Below are positions 23,806-36,348 of a DNA stretch of 64,000 nt, piece after piece; position 1 is the stretch's first letter; each line of letters starts with the position of its first letter. This DNA comes from Calliopum simillimum (Eukaryota; Arthropoda; Insecta; Diptera; Lauxaniidae): contig OX638368.1 in the NCBI GenBank assembly GCA_951812925.1, positions 158,830,492 through 158,894,491 on the forward strand, given 5' to 3'. The position numbers were made by a program, and so were the translations under genes. The notes beneath the pieces were generated by a model. It was not told where the DNA came from. It made no database searches and worked only from the letters and a program-made list of their open reading frames with translations.

Positions 23806-26800
23806 ACCTGTTATGTTACTATTTTTGACTCTGAAAGATTGCTTGGCATATTGAAGAATAAATTTATTAATTTTATATAATTGACTTTCAATATTAATCT
23901 GTAGCTTATTAAAGTTGTATAATTGTGAACAACGTGCCCAGACTTTTCTGACGCTTATGAGAAAACACTTTAAGATTCTTCTATCTAACATTCAACATCA
24001 AAAGACATTGAATCGCAAACATGCTTCAGAGCATCCCTGGAATCAAAATAATTGGTTATAATTCAAATAGAGTTACGAAATGCTTTAAACAAAACTGAAG
24101 CAACAGCATCGCCGGCAAATTTTAAGTATGCAAAAATATATGCTTGCTCCATATTTAGCAAACTTGTTGTTATTGCTGTTGTTGCTGCTGTTGCTACTAT
24201 TGTCAACAACATAAGGACAAGACACGGACGTATATTATGTATTAATGCATGCAATGCGATGACTAAATGAGTGCGCGACTTAAACAAATGCAGCAAAACA
24301 AAAAGCAACAGCAGTTGGATGCATGTAACTTTTAAATATCCTTTTTCTCATTTTCTATGCAATTGAATGTGCATTTTGAAGTCAAGCAAAAGAAACACTG
24401 AAATAATGCACACACTGACAAAAATATACGAATGACTACAGCTTCAAGCATATAAATTGTTGCTCGTGTTTAGTGCTACTATCACTGCTTTGCTTTTAAG
24501 TGGGCGTGTTCTATGTGAGCAGGGAATGTCCTTCAAAATAAGTGAAGTACAATTCAAGTTTTCACTTGTGTTGATGTAGTTACTCGTATGCATATGTGTT
24601 TGTATTTGAGTACACCAAGTGGGCAAATGACATGTCGGAGAATGTCTGCTAGCACGCCGTTAAAAATGATTTCAATACACACATTTGTACATGGGTGATT
24701 CTAAGTACTCACGAGAGAATATTCTGCAGGTCATCTCAATCCGTATAGTTTTTTTGCATTGATTTAGTAACAAAACTTATTATCTAAATTACTTCTAGTA
24801 TGTTACTGTAAACTAGCTCGATTTTAAAAATATTTCATGCAAAAATTTTACTTTAAGTTGCCAAATTAAATATAGCTAAATTTTGTGTGCACACTTACAA
24901 CTGAAAACGAGAAATGTTATCAATAGTATTTCAATGTAAATTCCAAATCTTGGAATTGAACTTTGTGACTCCATTTTTTCCTCAGTCTCCTGGCACAGAA
25001 AAATATCTAAAAACGCTTTTTTATTGATGCGAATTGCCGAAATAAGGTTACCTTAAGATTGCCTGTATAAGTTTTAAATCGTGGGTATTTTAGTCGATTT
25101 GTCGAGTTTTGTGTGTGCGCTAGTGTCGCGCCCAGATAGATTCTCAGTAACTTGTTTATTATTTTCGTGAAAAATATATTTTGTAGATATCTCTAATTAT
25201 ATTTTAAGTTTACAAATCATTGATTAATAATGAATTAAAATACAGAATTTCATCATTTTATAAATTCTGAACGATTTATTAACTGGAGAGTGGAAAAATC
25301 TCAGTTTCTTGGTCTCAGTCTTCTGCAAATTAAGAGGTCTAATATTGGTTTTTCGGGAGCAAAAATAATTGGAATTTAACAAACAGCGCTTACTAAGATT
25401 TTTTTTGCTTAGCAACTCAGCCTTCTAAATCCATTTTTTTAAAACTACAATAAAATCCATCTTATTTTTATGATCGGTACGTTTTGAAAAAGTATTTTTC
25501 TTCCATCGTGAGTAGAATTATCCACATACATATGAAGCTATAATTCAATTTTCAAAAAAAAAAATACCTTCTTTACTACATGTTTGAATTCTTTAAAGTC
25601 TTATATGAAAGATTCTATGTGAAAACAAGTCAACTTTTACCTTAAAAAAGTTGTAATTTTCCATGTTTTCGTGCTTCAGAAAAAATGCCTATAATAAGCT
25701 ATAGGTTTTAATAACAAGTAATAAAGTTCTGCAGAATAAAACATGGGGACTAGTCTTTTTTCTCAGGACTTTGTGTTAAGGATTTTAGGATAACGATTTA
25801 AAAAAAAAATTAAACATAAGGATATCACAAAAACTTGATTTAGAAAAAATCGTCAAAGCGATCTAAGAATTCTTTCGAATATAAAATAGGCGTAATTTTT
25901 GTTATTGTAGTGAACTAAGTAGATTCTATAAAAATCGTATAGAAAACACATTTTTGCCATGTTTTTGAAAAGCTTTGTTTTTATTAAAAATATTTTAAAA
26001 AGGACATTTTTGCTTACAAAATGAATTTTTATGAATTTAAGTGGATTTTGAAAACGTAAAGTTGGCATCACTTACAATTACACACACAGCTTTCATATAC
26101 AAATGTGTGAGCATTACTGGAGAATCAAGTGCAATAGAGTCGCATAATTTATGCACTGCGCTTTTGAGTGTTTTACTGTTTTGACTTTTTGCGGCTGCTG
26201 TTGCTTCTGTTGCTGTTAACAAACTCTTTCCTGTCTCGAAGTGAAGAAAAAAGAAGAATAAAATTGCAATTCTTAACAATTTTTCACTTCATTTTGCTGG
26301 CACTTTGTGGAAAATTTAATTTTATATACTTCCACGGGTCTCAGCTTTTGCTAGCCAGCCCACATTGTAATTCTTCACCCACGGGCTAAGTGCACCATCA
26401 CATAAAAATATTGCACTTTGCACTAATTACATACACACACGCACGTTTATTTATACAGAACAAAGTTAACAAGCCATTGTATTGTCTGCAAATTTTGTGA
26501 GTTTGTCAAGTGTTGCATTCTGTGTTGCGCCTTAAATTATGCTATACATTTTAATTTTTCTTCTTTATTTTTCTACAGCTGTTGACGCTGCTGCTGTTTG
26601 TTTAAACTCCTATGCCTATTTAACATCCTTAAGGCGTATTTTCTTTTACTTTCTCATCGCACGTTTTGTTAACTTTGTTATTCTTGTACTTGCATTTTCG
26701 GTCGTTAGCTCATTTTGTTTGTTAATCTTGTTTTTTTGTTACACTTTCTCCTCAATTCATTCGCTATTTTATTTTTAAAATTTTGTTTTTGTTCTTTCTA

Positions 26801-27429
26801 CGCAACAAGGCAAGTCTCGTGCTTGTTCTTTGTATTTCTTTCGCAAAATTCATGGATGTGTATGTTTGTGTTTGCATTTAACAGTATGCGCTTGTTAGCT
26901 TAGCCGCTTGCTGACCAACTTTTTCTCAAGTTTTTGTACCCATTAGAAAATTGAGCAAAGCTTACATCCTTAATACACATGCTGACATTGCTGCAAACGT
27001 AAGTACTTACACATAACTCTCACAGCAGTTATTTAATTAAGACTGTTACTATCAGGCTAAATTGAAACCCAAAGAATTTCTTTTCCGTTTTTATTCACTT
27101 CATATTATTCTTTATAGTTCTTAATTAGTTTATGGAAATTTTGTGTCAAAATAAAGTCATAATATTTTCCATCCAAAACATCATTCAAATTTATATATTT
27201 TTATGCGTATCAATGCGTCGATATTGCCACATTAAACGTTCGTTTTGTTTTTTCGAAAATCATAGAAACAGACCCTAATTTATTCTTCTCTGTAAAAAGT
27301 GCCACGGTTGATCTGCTTCTTTGGCAATTACATGGAGAAAAAATAAAGTTCGAACTACTTTATTTCTAGTAAATTTTGCCAGAATTTCAAGTCAATATAG
27401 TGACAACTCCCCAATTAACTGTAAAATTA
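23806..27429. other. Long intron-like stretch without genes
   Basis: Mostly unique-looking DNA. Short GTT/GCT triplet runs occur at 24,165-24,205 and 26,190-26,220. T-rich frames at 26,539-26,903 are low-complexity readings. No exon with flanking splice sites was recognised. Confidence 0.45.
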
Positions 27430-27540
27430 AAAAAAAACGAACTGACCTCAATAGGATACAAGCCGGGGTCCGTCCGTGTGATAGATAGAAACATCATTTT
27501 TACATATTATTACATACTTGTTAGACCTCTACACCACTGA
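27430..27540 (-). repeat. tRNA-derived SINE-like copy, reversed
   Basis: Read on the minus strand: TCAGTGGTGTAGAGGTCTAA (A box, the classic start of a tRNA-derived SINE), ATGTTTCTATCTATCACACG, then a worn B-box region (CCGGCTTGTATCC) and a T-run. It matches the copies at 10.5 and 21.7 kb. Confidence 0.65.
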
Positions 27541-28489
27541 TGAATGTATGCTAAGCAAACGTATGTATGTCTAAATATAAATATTTTTACTAGAATTATA
27601 AAGTAAAAATAGCTTACTCTACGAATAGGGAAATGTATGAAATTAAGAGTAAATATTACTATACGTGTATTATATCACTATATTTTATTTGTAAATATTA
27701 CTGTACAGAACCGTCAAATAGTTCCTTTACGTTTATTTAAAAATTATGACACTCATTTTTTCTCCGTGTACTTAATAGGAGCGTAGCTGAGGAGCAAGCC
27801 CAACGAACAGCACCTCTCACTCCATGTTTTGCTTACTGGGTAGTTTTGTTCCTACGTACTTATACGTGTATTTGTTACCAGAGTGTTATGCTTCTATTAG
27901 TGTGAAAGAACGTGTAAGTATCTGAGTGCTTGAGTGAACTCATAAAATAACAGTTAATGATTTAATTTATCATTCAAGTGATTTTTCATCAGAATATGTA
28001 ACGCGGTCTGACAAAATCATACTTAAGTTTTCAGAGGCACAAAATTGACTTTTTGGTCATAACGTTTGAAGGATAAAGTTTTAAAACAAATGACATCATA
28101 ACCTCGTAAATATGATCATAATTGATAGAGTTATAGCAAGTCCAAAAAATATAATAGGAAAAGTTCAGATTGAAGATTCGGCAAAAATTAATTTATATGC
28201 TATAAGTGGTACCTAATGATTAATATATCAAATTAAAACACTTTTACATTAGTTTCAAGATGTTTAGGTGGCGTTTGATCCAGAAAACTTTAAACATGAT
28301 ATTTAAGTTATATTTATGTCCTGCTCTTTTCTGAAAATTTTAATTAGGCAACTTCAGCATAATTTTGTGAACTCGCGCCACATATTATCTCTTTTCAAGT
28401 GAAAAACGATAAGTCAGTTTTTCAAGTTTTGACAGATAGGTATGTGTACATAAGATTTTCTTTGCCAAAATTAAATTTTTTGTAAAGTA
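27541..28489. other. AT-rich DNA, no gene seen
   Basis: No repeat end, exon or RNA gene recognised. Confidence 0.35.
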
Positions 28490-29310
28490 AAAAAGTCCTA
28501 GCGAAAATGTTGATAAAGTCGAGAAATGTTGCTTAGGTCTAGATATTTTGACGATGTGGAGATATGTTGATAAAATCGGAAAATGTTATTGAAAAGTCGC
28601 CAAGGTCTGAAAATGTTAACAAAACCGAGAAATGTCGCTGAAGTCGAGATATGTTAATAAGATTGAAAAATATTAATTAAATGTAGATAAGGTGAACAAT
28701 TTGTATGAAGTGAAAAAATTTTGATGGTAGCGGAAATGTTGATAAAGTCGAAAAATGTTGCTAAACTCAAGATAGATTGATGATGTCGGAACAAATTAAT
28801 AAAGTCTTGCAAAGGTCTGAAAATCTTAACAAAAGCTAGATATGTTGCTGAAGTCGAGAAATGTTGCTAAATTCAAGAAATGTTGATAAAGTCGAAAAAT
28901 ATTAATAAAAATTTTGTAAAATGTAGTATTTTTTACAGAGTAAAACAGATTTTGATACCCATAGTCAAAAAAATTTTGATAAGGGCAAAAAATGTTGCTC
29001 ATGTTGAAAAAAGTTGTTAAGGTCGAGAAATGTTGATAAGGTCGAAAAATGCTACTTGAACCAAAAAATGTTGATAAGGTCGAAAAAAATTAATGAAATG
29101 CTGATAAGGTGAAATTTTTTAAAGTGAAATAATTTTTATCGGAAAATGTTGAGAAAGTCGAGATATATTGCTTAAAATCGATTTTGGTGCCTACTTTCAA
29201 AAAAATTGGGATAAAGGCAAAAAATTCGCTTAGGTTGAAAATCGTTGATAAGGTCGAGAAATGTTGATAAGGTCGAAAAATGTTGCTTGAGCCAAAATGT
29301 TCAGTGTGTT
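28490..29310. repeat. Degenerate minisatellite, ~20-bp period
   Basis: Thirty or more loose copies of a unit like AAATGTTGATAAAGTCGAG, with variants such as GTTGCTTAGGTC and GTTAACAAAACCGAG. A longer double block appears near 28,915-29,000 and again near 29,160-29,220 (GATTTTGATACCCATAGTC and relatives), which suggests a higher-order duplication. Confidence 0.75.
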
Positions 29311-29574
29311 TGTGTAAAACACCAATAAATTGTTTGGTAAAATCCAACATGTCATATCGCTTAATTTGAGTATATGTTCTTAAATGTTGAGTTTCAATCG
29401 CTTATAATGTGAATAGATTAATATGAATCCAAAATACAAAATGGCGGCTCCGATCACTCTCCAAATGTAATTGATTCCAATAAAAAACGGTGCAATTTGC
29501 ATGAAAACAGACATTTCTCGACAGTTTATACGGGAAAGTATTGTTTGAAACAATGCATTAAAATTTCTTACAGA

Positions 29575-29660
29575 CGCAATAGATAGTCATAGCAAGCTCT
29601 GAGAAAAAACTATGTGAATTCGCACACGAAGCAAAATATTATAGATTTTTGAATGCAAGC
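29575..29660 (-). repeat. Short DINE-like fragment
   Basis: GCAAGCTCTGAGAAAAAACT and GAATTCGCACACGAAGCAAA match, in reverse, the AGAGCTTGC / TCGCTTAGTTTTT part of the DINE-like subunit. Confidence 0.45.
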
Positions 29661-31079
29661 GCAATAAGAACATTGTTGTTGTTCTGATTACAACTTGAAT
29701 AGTATACCATATTTCCAAATTATCCCAGCAGTAAATTTAACTGGCTTGGTTTTCGAGGTTAGTTAGTGGACGTTAAAAGATTTATGTTTTTGCCAGATCC
29801 ACGAAATTAAAGCCATTTATACCGATTAATTAGTGCCGAAGTACTTTTGTAACAAATATAAAATTCAATTACATTTCAAATAAACAAAATCTAATAAGGA
29901 AGAAACTAAGGAAGCATTACTTACAATTGACTTTTTAACTTGGTACTTTAATTATTTATATAACAAATGACGCTGGTCGTCGTCGTCATCATCATCATCA
30001 TCATCAGCACAGTGTCGCTTATTGCAGAAAATAAACACAGTTCTGATTTCACTGAAATTTAATTAAAATTTCGTACCTTTTGCTTATTTTTCACGTCAAC
30101 TATGATTGTAACTGTATATTTTGTACATTTGTTCAAATTATAAATGTAGTTGTATGCGCACACATATACAGATACATACACATATACAGAGAGATAGACA
30201 AATACAACAGACAATTTGTGTTTGCTGCAAATAAACAAAATAAAAGTGTGCCACTTTGTTAACTACAACGGTATTAGTTTTGTCAACTGCAAACGAAAAG
30301 TCTCTCACTCACACGCACACACACACACAAAGTTGGTTGTCAACTATGGCTCAAGGACATGGAAAAACAAATGCATAGACAAAGAAAACGGCAGGAAATT
30401 CAAACTCAATGTTGAAGACAACTGTGCGTGAGCTGCGTGTAAATAGTGAAATGAAAATAAGTTGTGATAGTAGTAGTAGGTACGCTGCCTACACAACTAC
30501 AACAATTATGAAAAAGAAAAAATAAGAAAGTTCAAGAAATAGAGCAGGTTCTCTCATTTCATTTAAAATACGTGGCTTACAAATTCATTTGGATGTTGCT
30601 GCAGGCAAAGAACCACAACGACAAAGTTAGCGAAACTGCAGCACTACAAAAACGTAATTTTGCTTATAATTCAATTAAGAATTTTTCTTTCAATTTTTTT
30701 ACTCGTTTTAGAGTAGGTTTTTATGTCGAAAGATAAAGAAAAAAAAAAATTATGTTTTTAATTTGAGAAGAATTGGAAAAACAGTAAAATTGTTAACATG
30801 AAACCCAATTAATCAAATTGTAAAAGGAGATATATGTATACCTATTTATGAGCAGCATTTGAAGTTGCAATAGTAAAAGTTAATCATACGACATGTTGTG
30901 CAATTCAATTTTATGTAAGCAATGATATTTTTGTGTATAGTACGGGATAAAGCATTGGTATGCGTAATTTTAAAGATGCGTCAAGTGTTTCCCTTATTTG
31001 AAAATAAGCATCAAGCTCCCAATCATAGTCTTCACTAATGATTTTCCGAAAATTCAACTCCTTCTAACAAGTCGTAGGG
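29661..31079. other. Intron-like DNA with simple repeats
   Basis: A (GTC)n(ATC)n run spans 29,976-30,007 and a (CA)n run about 30,308-30,329. The stretch 30,110-30,700 is rich in ACA/CAA words, as in fly introns. No gene recognised. Confidence 0.45.
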
Positions 31080-31960
31080 TTAAAATCAAAAGAGCTTAGG
31101 ACAAGCTCGAGAGATGTGGCACCCCCATTGCGAGAAATAATATTTAACTTGTTTAAATTGAATGGGAGGCTTCACGCTCTCCGGCAATATTTCGGTCACT
31201 TTCAATTCAGAGGTGTCGAATGGGAAGTAGGCAGTTAACTTCAGAAAGAATGCTTTGTGAGTTGTCTTTTTATGGCGTATTATATTTTTGTTGACGTTGC
31301 CACGCCCTTCAACGAGTTTTTCCAATACAACGGTATATCATATATTAATCCTTGTTTTCAGATGTAATATCTCTTAAATTTTCATCGAAATTTTTTGATT
31401 CGTTTTCGAGCAATATTGCATCAAAATTTTTAATGATTCAGAAGTGGGTGTGGCACTTCTTTAATGGCACCCACTTTTCATTTATTTAGAAGGCAATTCG
31501 CAGCAGTGCCCGTCTACCAAAATATCAAAATACCTTGTGCCATTAGCGAGAAACATCATTTAACGTGTTTTAATTGTATGGGAGGTTCCACGCGCACTGG
31601 GGATATTTCGCCCACTTTCAACTGAGTGGCAAGTAGACTCACTCCAGTTCATTTCAGAAAGATTGCTTTAGTAATTTTCTTTTTATATCGTATTACGAAT
31701 TTGTGGGCGGTGCCACGCCCTTCAACGAGTTTTTCGAATATAACGGCATATAACAGATTAATTCTTGATTTCAGGGGTTACATCTCCTTAAACTGCATTA
31801 AAATTGTTGGAGTCGTTTTCGAGTAAGATTAAAATCAATGTTTAAAAGGTGGGCGTGAGACTTCTCCGATTCCACCCACTTTCTGTTTGTTACAAGGCAA
31901 TTATAAGCTCTACCAGTCTACCAAATTTCATCAAAATACCCTACACTCCAGAATCGCAGA
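31080..31960 (+). repeat. Second repeat family, two tandem ~415-bp units
   Basis: AATGGGAGGCTTCACGC at 31,161 and TATGGGAGGTTCCACGCGCA at 31,577 are about 416 bases apart; CCACGCCCTTCAACGAGTTT recurs with nearly the same spacing (31,299 and 31,711). Each unit continues with a CGTTTTCGAG block and a GTGGG(T/C)GTG.. block. This shows the family is built of ~415-bp modules. Confidence 0.75.
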
Positions 31961-32165
31961 ATTTTAGTCAGGTAAAACCTTCAATGATCCTTTTTCATTT
32001 TTATTTGAAGGATTGAAGTTTTTGGCTCATGTTCTTGGAGAATTCTATGAAAATTTTGAAGCTCTAAGCTGAACAGATGAAAATAAAAGGAAATAATTCT
32101 GATGATAATGTTGGCCAGCAGAAAAAGAAAAACTTCAAGCGGAAAAAACAACCAATGAAATGTAG

Positions 32166-32360
32166 TCAGTTCCAAAGAAGAAGACCTACAAACGAAAGGT
32201 GATTACAGATTATACTTCTTTCAACGAAGGTGAAGAAAATATTTACTTCCAAGATGAATCTGATTGGTGCGTTGATGCGGAGAAAACTATACCAGATGAT
32301 TGGATCCAACGCATAAATTTTATGCGAAAACACGCGAATATTCTGACAACAAAAACTTAA
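32166..32360 (+). pseudogene. Coding-like remnant, possibly a transposase C-terminus
   Basis: A 64-codon frame without its own start reads KKTYKRKVITDY, then EENIYFQDESDW and IPDDWIQRINFMRKHANI before a stop. Composition and codons look protein-like. The DDWIQ..(N)F..KHA pattern recalls the DWIQC..C..W.H..C zinc finger near the end of some pogo/Tigger-type transposases, but the cysteines and tryptophan are absent, so this is only a guess. An in-frame stop (32,163-32,165) and shifted frames just upstream suggest a decayed gene. Confidence 0.25.
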
Positions 32361-32439
32361 AAGCCATTAGGGTGCCAAAGAACACATTATATGGTTCCAT
32401 ATTACTCTTAGTCTAGGGTGATTGACACTTAATAGCAAT

Positions 32440-33010
32440 TTTCACCTTACACTCAGGCACATAATCCTTCCATTTGTAACAGCTCAATGTCACCTTCTGA
32501 GTCGATATAACCATGTCAGTCAATCTGTCCGTCCGGCTGGCTGTTCGTGTAAATATTTTTCACGAGAAAACTAAGCAAGATAATTTAATAAAATTTAGCA
32601 CAGTGGCTTTGCTATAAAAGTTAATTTATTGGGTTTGAAACGCAGTATAAAGATCGTTATTTGCGATAATTTAGGCAACATGCATACATATAATTACTGG
32701 AGATAACAAGTACAAGCTCTGAGCAAAAACTGGGTGAACCCATACAAGCAAAAGTTGTTGAATTCTACACCGAAAATATTTTTTGAGATAATCATCTCAA
32801 ATTTCGTCTCACAGCAAAAAATGGGCAACCTCGGATAAGAGGACTTGGCAGTTCCCATTCAAGCAAAATTTTCGAAATACTAAAATGAAATCATTTTTTG
32901 TGATAATTCAACTAATTATTGGTCAGACACTAAGAACATTAAATGTTGCTTTGAGCAAAAACTAGCTGAACTCTAACAAAGAAGTTTGACACTTACTGTA
33001 AAAGCAAAAT
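32440..33010 (-). repeat. DINE-like repeat, reversed
   Basis: On the minus strand it has several worn AGTTTTTGCTCAGAGC subunits, CCAGCCGGACGGACAG and ACATGGTTATATCGACTCAG at the tail. The order fits the forward copy at 33.6 kb; the two lie back to back about 0.6 kb apart. Confidence 0.65.
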
Positions 33011-33580
33011 ATTTCAGTGTAAAGTATTTAATTTTTAGCCATGCCAAGATTAACACCATCATTATTTTTAAATTGAAAAGAAAACATATTTTCAATAATT
33101 TTTGTTCATGTACCCATTATTATTTGTTTTGAATTAAAAAATGAATAAATTTTTAGTTCCCTTAAAAATCTTTTTAAATTCTGGTTTTATAGCAGTTCAA
33201 CAAAAAAGGTGCCATACATATCTCCAAGGTTTACCCTACATCGTTTCGATGTTTAAGCCAAACAATCCAACAGCGAGTCTCGTAGTCTCAGATTATGGGG
33301 CCTTAAGTGATATCGTTATTTCTCAATCAGATCTTTTTGTACTGGCAGGTCTGCGATATACCTGCACTTGAACTTCTTAATTGCTGAATTAGAAACCTGT
33401 ATGAATGTTGCTCAATACTGAAAATTACCTCTTCATTCATCCAGAAGTTCTCTTGCAAAATGAAAAATTTTTCGGAATTAGTTTCGGAATGTCTTACTGA
33501 GTTATATTATTGTTATAAGGGTTAAATACATATATTCGGTAATGATAAACAAATTATATAAGGTAAAACTAAATTTAAAG

Positions 33581-34533
33581 AAAAACTAGTAAGGGTGTAA
33601 AATTTGGCCTGGCCAAACATTAAATACCCTACACTGCAGTATTTTTCAAATTTTGCTCATATGGGAGTTGCTACGCGCTCTTGTCCGAGGTCACCCAGTT
33701 TTTGTTCAGCGCTTGCATTTATAGTTTTTAGTGTCTGAGTGAAAAACTTTTTCAGTAAAGCGTTTTGAAGCTTTTGCTCATATAGGAGGTGCCACGCCCT
33801 CTTGACCGAGTTCGTCTAGTTTTAGCTTAGAGCGTGCATTTATAGTATTTAGTATTTGAGTGAAGCTTGGTTCGATTATCTCAAAAAAATGGTTTCAGTA
33901 TAGCATTTTGAAACTTTTGCTTATGTGGGAGGTACCACGCCCCCTTGTCCGATTTCACCAAATTTTTGTTGAGAGCTTTCATTTATGATTCTTAGTGTCT
34001 GAGTCAAATTTGATTCGAATATTTCAAAAAACGCTTTCAGTATAGCGTTTTTAAGCATTTGCTTATATGGGAGGTGCCACGCCCTCTTGTCCGAATTCGC
34101 TTAGTTTTTCCTCGGAGCTTGCGCTTACAATTTTTAATATTAATGCGTATTTTGGTTGCAGTGTCGTGAAAAAAACTCCTAAAATTGCATTTTGAATATA
34201 TTTTTTGTATGGGCGTGTCAGTAGACCGATTTCGCTCATTTTCAATCCCCCAAGCTAACTTTGGTGACGAAGGCAGTGTACCAAGTTTCATTGAATTATC
34301 TTGCTCAGTTTTCCCAAAAAGTGTATTTCAACACACAGCCAGCCAGCCAGCCAGCCAGCCACCCAGCCACCCAGCCACCCAGCCAGCCAGCCAGATAGAC
34401 GGACATGGCTATATCGACTCAGGAGGTGACGCTGATCAAGAATATATATACTTTTCTATATCTGCCACGCCTCCTTCTCTGCGTTACAAACGGAAGGACA
34501 AAGTGAATATACCCTGGGTGTAGGGTATAAAAA
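33581..34533 (+). mobile_element. Most complete DINE-1-like element
   Basis: It starts ACTAGTAAGGGTGTAAAA, TTTGGCCTGGCCAAA (a palindrome) and AAATACCCTACACTGCAGTA. Four tandem subunits follow, their GGGAGGTGCCACGCCC words lying at about 33,662, 33,784, 33,927 and 34,069 (period 120-145). Then come TTTTTTGTATGGGCGTG, a (CCAG)n run, GGACATGGCTATATCGAC, GCTGATCAAGAATATATA and the end CTGGGTGTAGGGTATAAAA. A short inverted repeat near the 5' end, a tandem-repeat core, a microsatellite and no protein is the published plan of DINE-1/Helentron-type elements. The open frame across the tail (34,185-34,523) is probably not a gene. Confidence 0.75.
34337..34394 (+). repeat. (CCAG)n microsatellite in the DINE-like tail
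   Basis: About fourteen CCAG/CCAC units. Shorter runs sit at the same place in the other copies (37,184-37,198; 2,852-2,864 reversed), so the microsatellite is part of the element. Confidence 0.9.
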
Positions 34534-35635
34534 TGAATTTTACCCCAAAAATCAAATTTATAGTCGAAAAGCATTCATCGTTTTTCTTTTTTTTTTTTCA
34601 TTTAGTTAGTTCCGACATGCTGCCCCCTAATGTTTGGAATAGGTTCATCAATCTAAAAATAAACATTAATTTCATTTAAAAAAAAAAGAAATAAAAAGGG
34701 AATTCCATGAGATATGCTATATAGTAGATAACTTTTTTTCTAGATTTTGAATATATTCCCTTCATTTTATGCTGATGACTTTTATTGATTTTTATTCCTC
34801 ACTCAATGGCATTGCCGAAATGATGCAAAGTCAACACAAAAAACGATGATACCGGAAAACTTTAATAAAATAAATAACAGTTGGCTATTTTCAAATGACT
34901 TCCTATTGCCAGCTGACTTCTGGCTTGTACCAACAAAATGATAAATTAATTTTCTCGCGGGAAACATGAAATCATGCAAAAAAAAAAAAGCAGACAAAAC
35001 TTTTCCTTTTAGAGTGAAAGTGGAAACATTCATTTCGAGTGATACGAATTTATTTGTTTAATATAAAACTGTGCTTTGTATTTCGTATTTGTTGTAAAAA
35101 AGTTTTGAGAAACAGACACAGATTTGCCAAGTAATTTTTAAGTGATTTGCATAATTTTTCCATTATGCTATGCCATGTCTGAAAAGAATAAGGACTTTAT
35201 AAGTAATGTTTGTGCGATTGCACGATTTCTTTATTTTTAGAAAAATAAAAACAAAATTATTGCAGACTGCGCTGGTGTTGGCCCTGGTAGTTGAAAGTAA
35301 TCAAGAATGTTTCCGAACATGAAAAGAAGCCGCTTAATTAGTATAGCTTCATTAAAATAACACTTTGATATTGATATGGTATACAGTTTTTTTAAAATAG
35401 TACTGTATAATCAAATTCTCATAGTATTGTATTTTCTTTGTGCTAAATGGAGCTTTATTAAATAAATAATTATCAATATCCCATCTTTTGATCCATTAGT
35501 GTGATTCATTACCACTGACATCACACCAAACTGTTATTGTAAGCTTCTTCAATACTCCTTGGATAAAAGTTAAGCGTTTTGTCCTTGACATCAACATAAC
35601 TATGGCGGTAAGAATGAGTGTGATTGGGATGCTTC
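34534..35635. other. AT-rich DNA, no gene seen
   Basis: One short frame after TTATTGCAG at 35,262 reads TALVLALVVESN before a stop. It is too short to call an exon. Confidence 0.35.
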
Positions 35636-35639
35636 ATTC

Positions 35640-35895
35640 ACACAGCAAAAAAATTTATGGTTATTTTAACAGCTTAAGCATATTTATTTTAACATGCTAA
35701 AAATGCTTATTTAATAAACTAAACATCTTAATTTAACAAATAAGAATTATTAATTTAACATGACAAGTGTCAATTTAATATGTTAAAAATGTTAAATTGG
35801 TTAGTAAACCTTATTTGATGTGATAAACAATGACATATTAACAGTTTTATCATGTAAAGTAAATATTTTACACAAAAATGCTAATTTAACAGTTT
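35640..35895. repeat. AT-rich degenerate array of TTTAACA words
   Basis: Repeated AATTTAACA / TGTTAAAT words on both strands (about a dozen) within 250 bases, between unremarkable flanks. It may be the subterminal region of an unrecognised element. Confidence 0.45.
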
Positions 35896-36348
35896 TTCTG
35901 CACTTTTTTGTTTTTGTGTATTGTTCATTCGTATGATACACATTTTGAGACATGACGTCGACAATGGGCTAAACTTAGATGTACAAAAAGGATAATAAAC
36001 TAGACAGATAGATAACCAAAAAGCTAAGAGATGAAGGTAAAAGATGTTGAAGGAAACGAAAAAAGTATTAGAAGTGTTAGGTGGTGATAAGACCAAGAAC
36101 TTTGAACGAAACGTATAAAAGTTTGCAAAGTTATTTGCTGAGCACAGTTGGACGAAAAATATTACAGTCGTAAGTAGACACACAGAAAAAGAGAGGAAAA
36201 GCACAAAAGTAACAGAAAAGAAAATGACAAAAACTAAATGTCTATAAAGATAGAAAAAAAGTAGGTATCGCAAAAGAAGAGGAGTCATAGCAAAAGCAAC
36301 GCAACGAATGTGCTGAACGTGATAAAACTTTAATTCAAATATATAATC

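Noticed and set aside
34185..34523. 112-codon frame across the DINE-like tail
   Set aside because: Similar frames at 23,558 and 37,148 arise because the DNA tail is conserved; the (CCAG)n run gives the ASQPASQP residues. There is no sign of selection on protein.
35881..36288. 135-codon minus-strand frame, the longest not due to a transposon
   Set aside because: It is F/L/S-rich because the plus strand is A-rich; no recognisable motif and no ordered membrane topology beyond composition.
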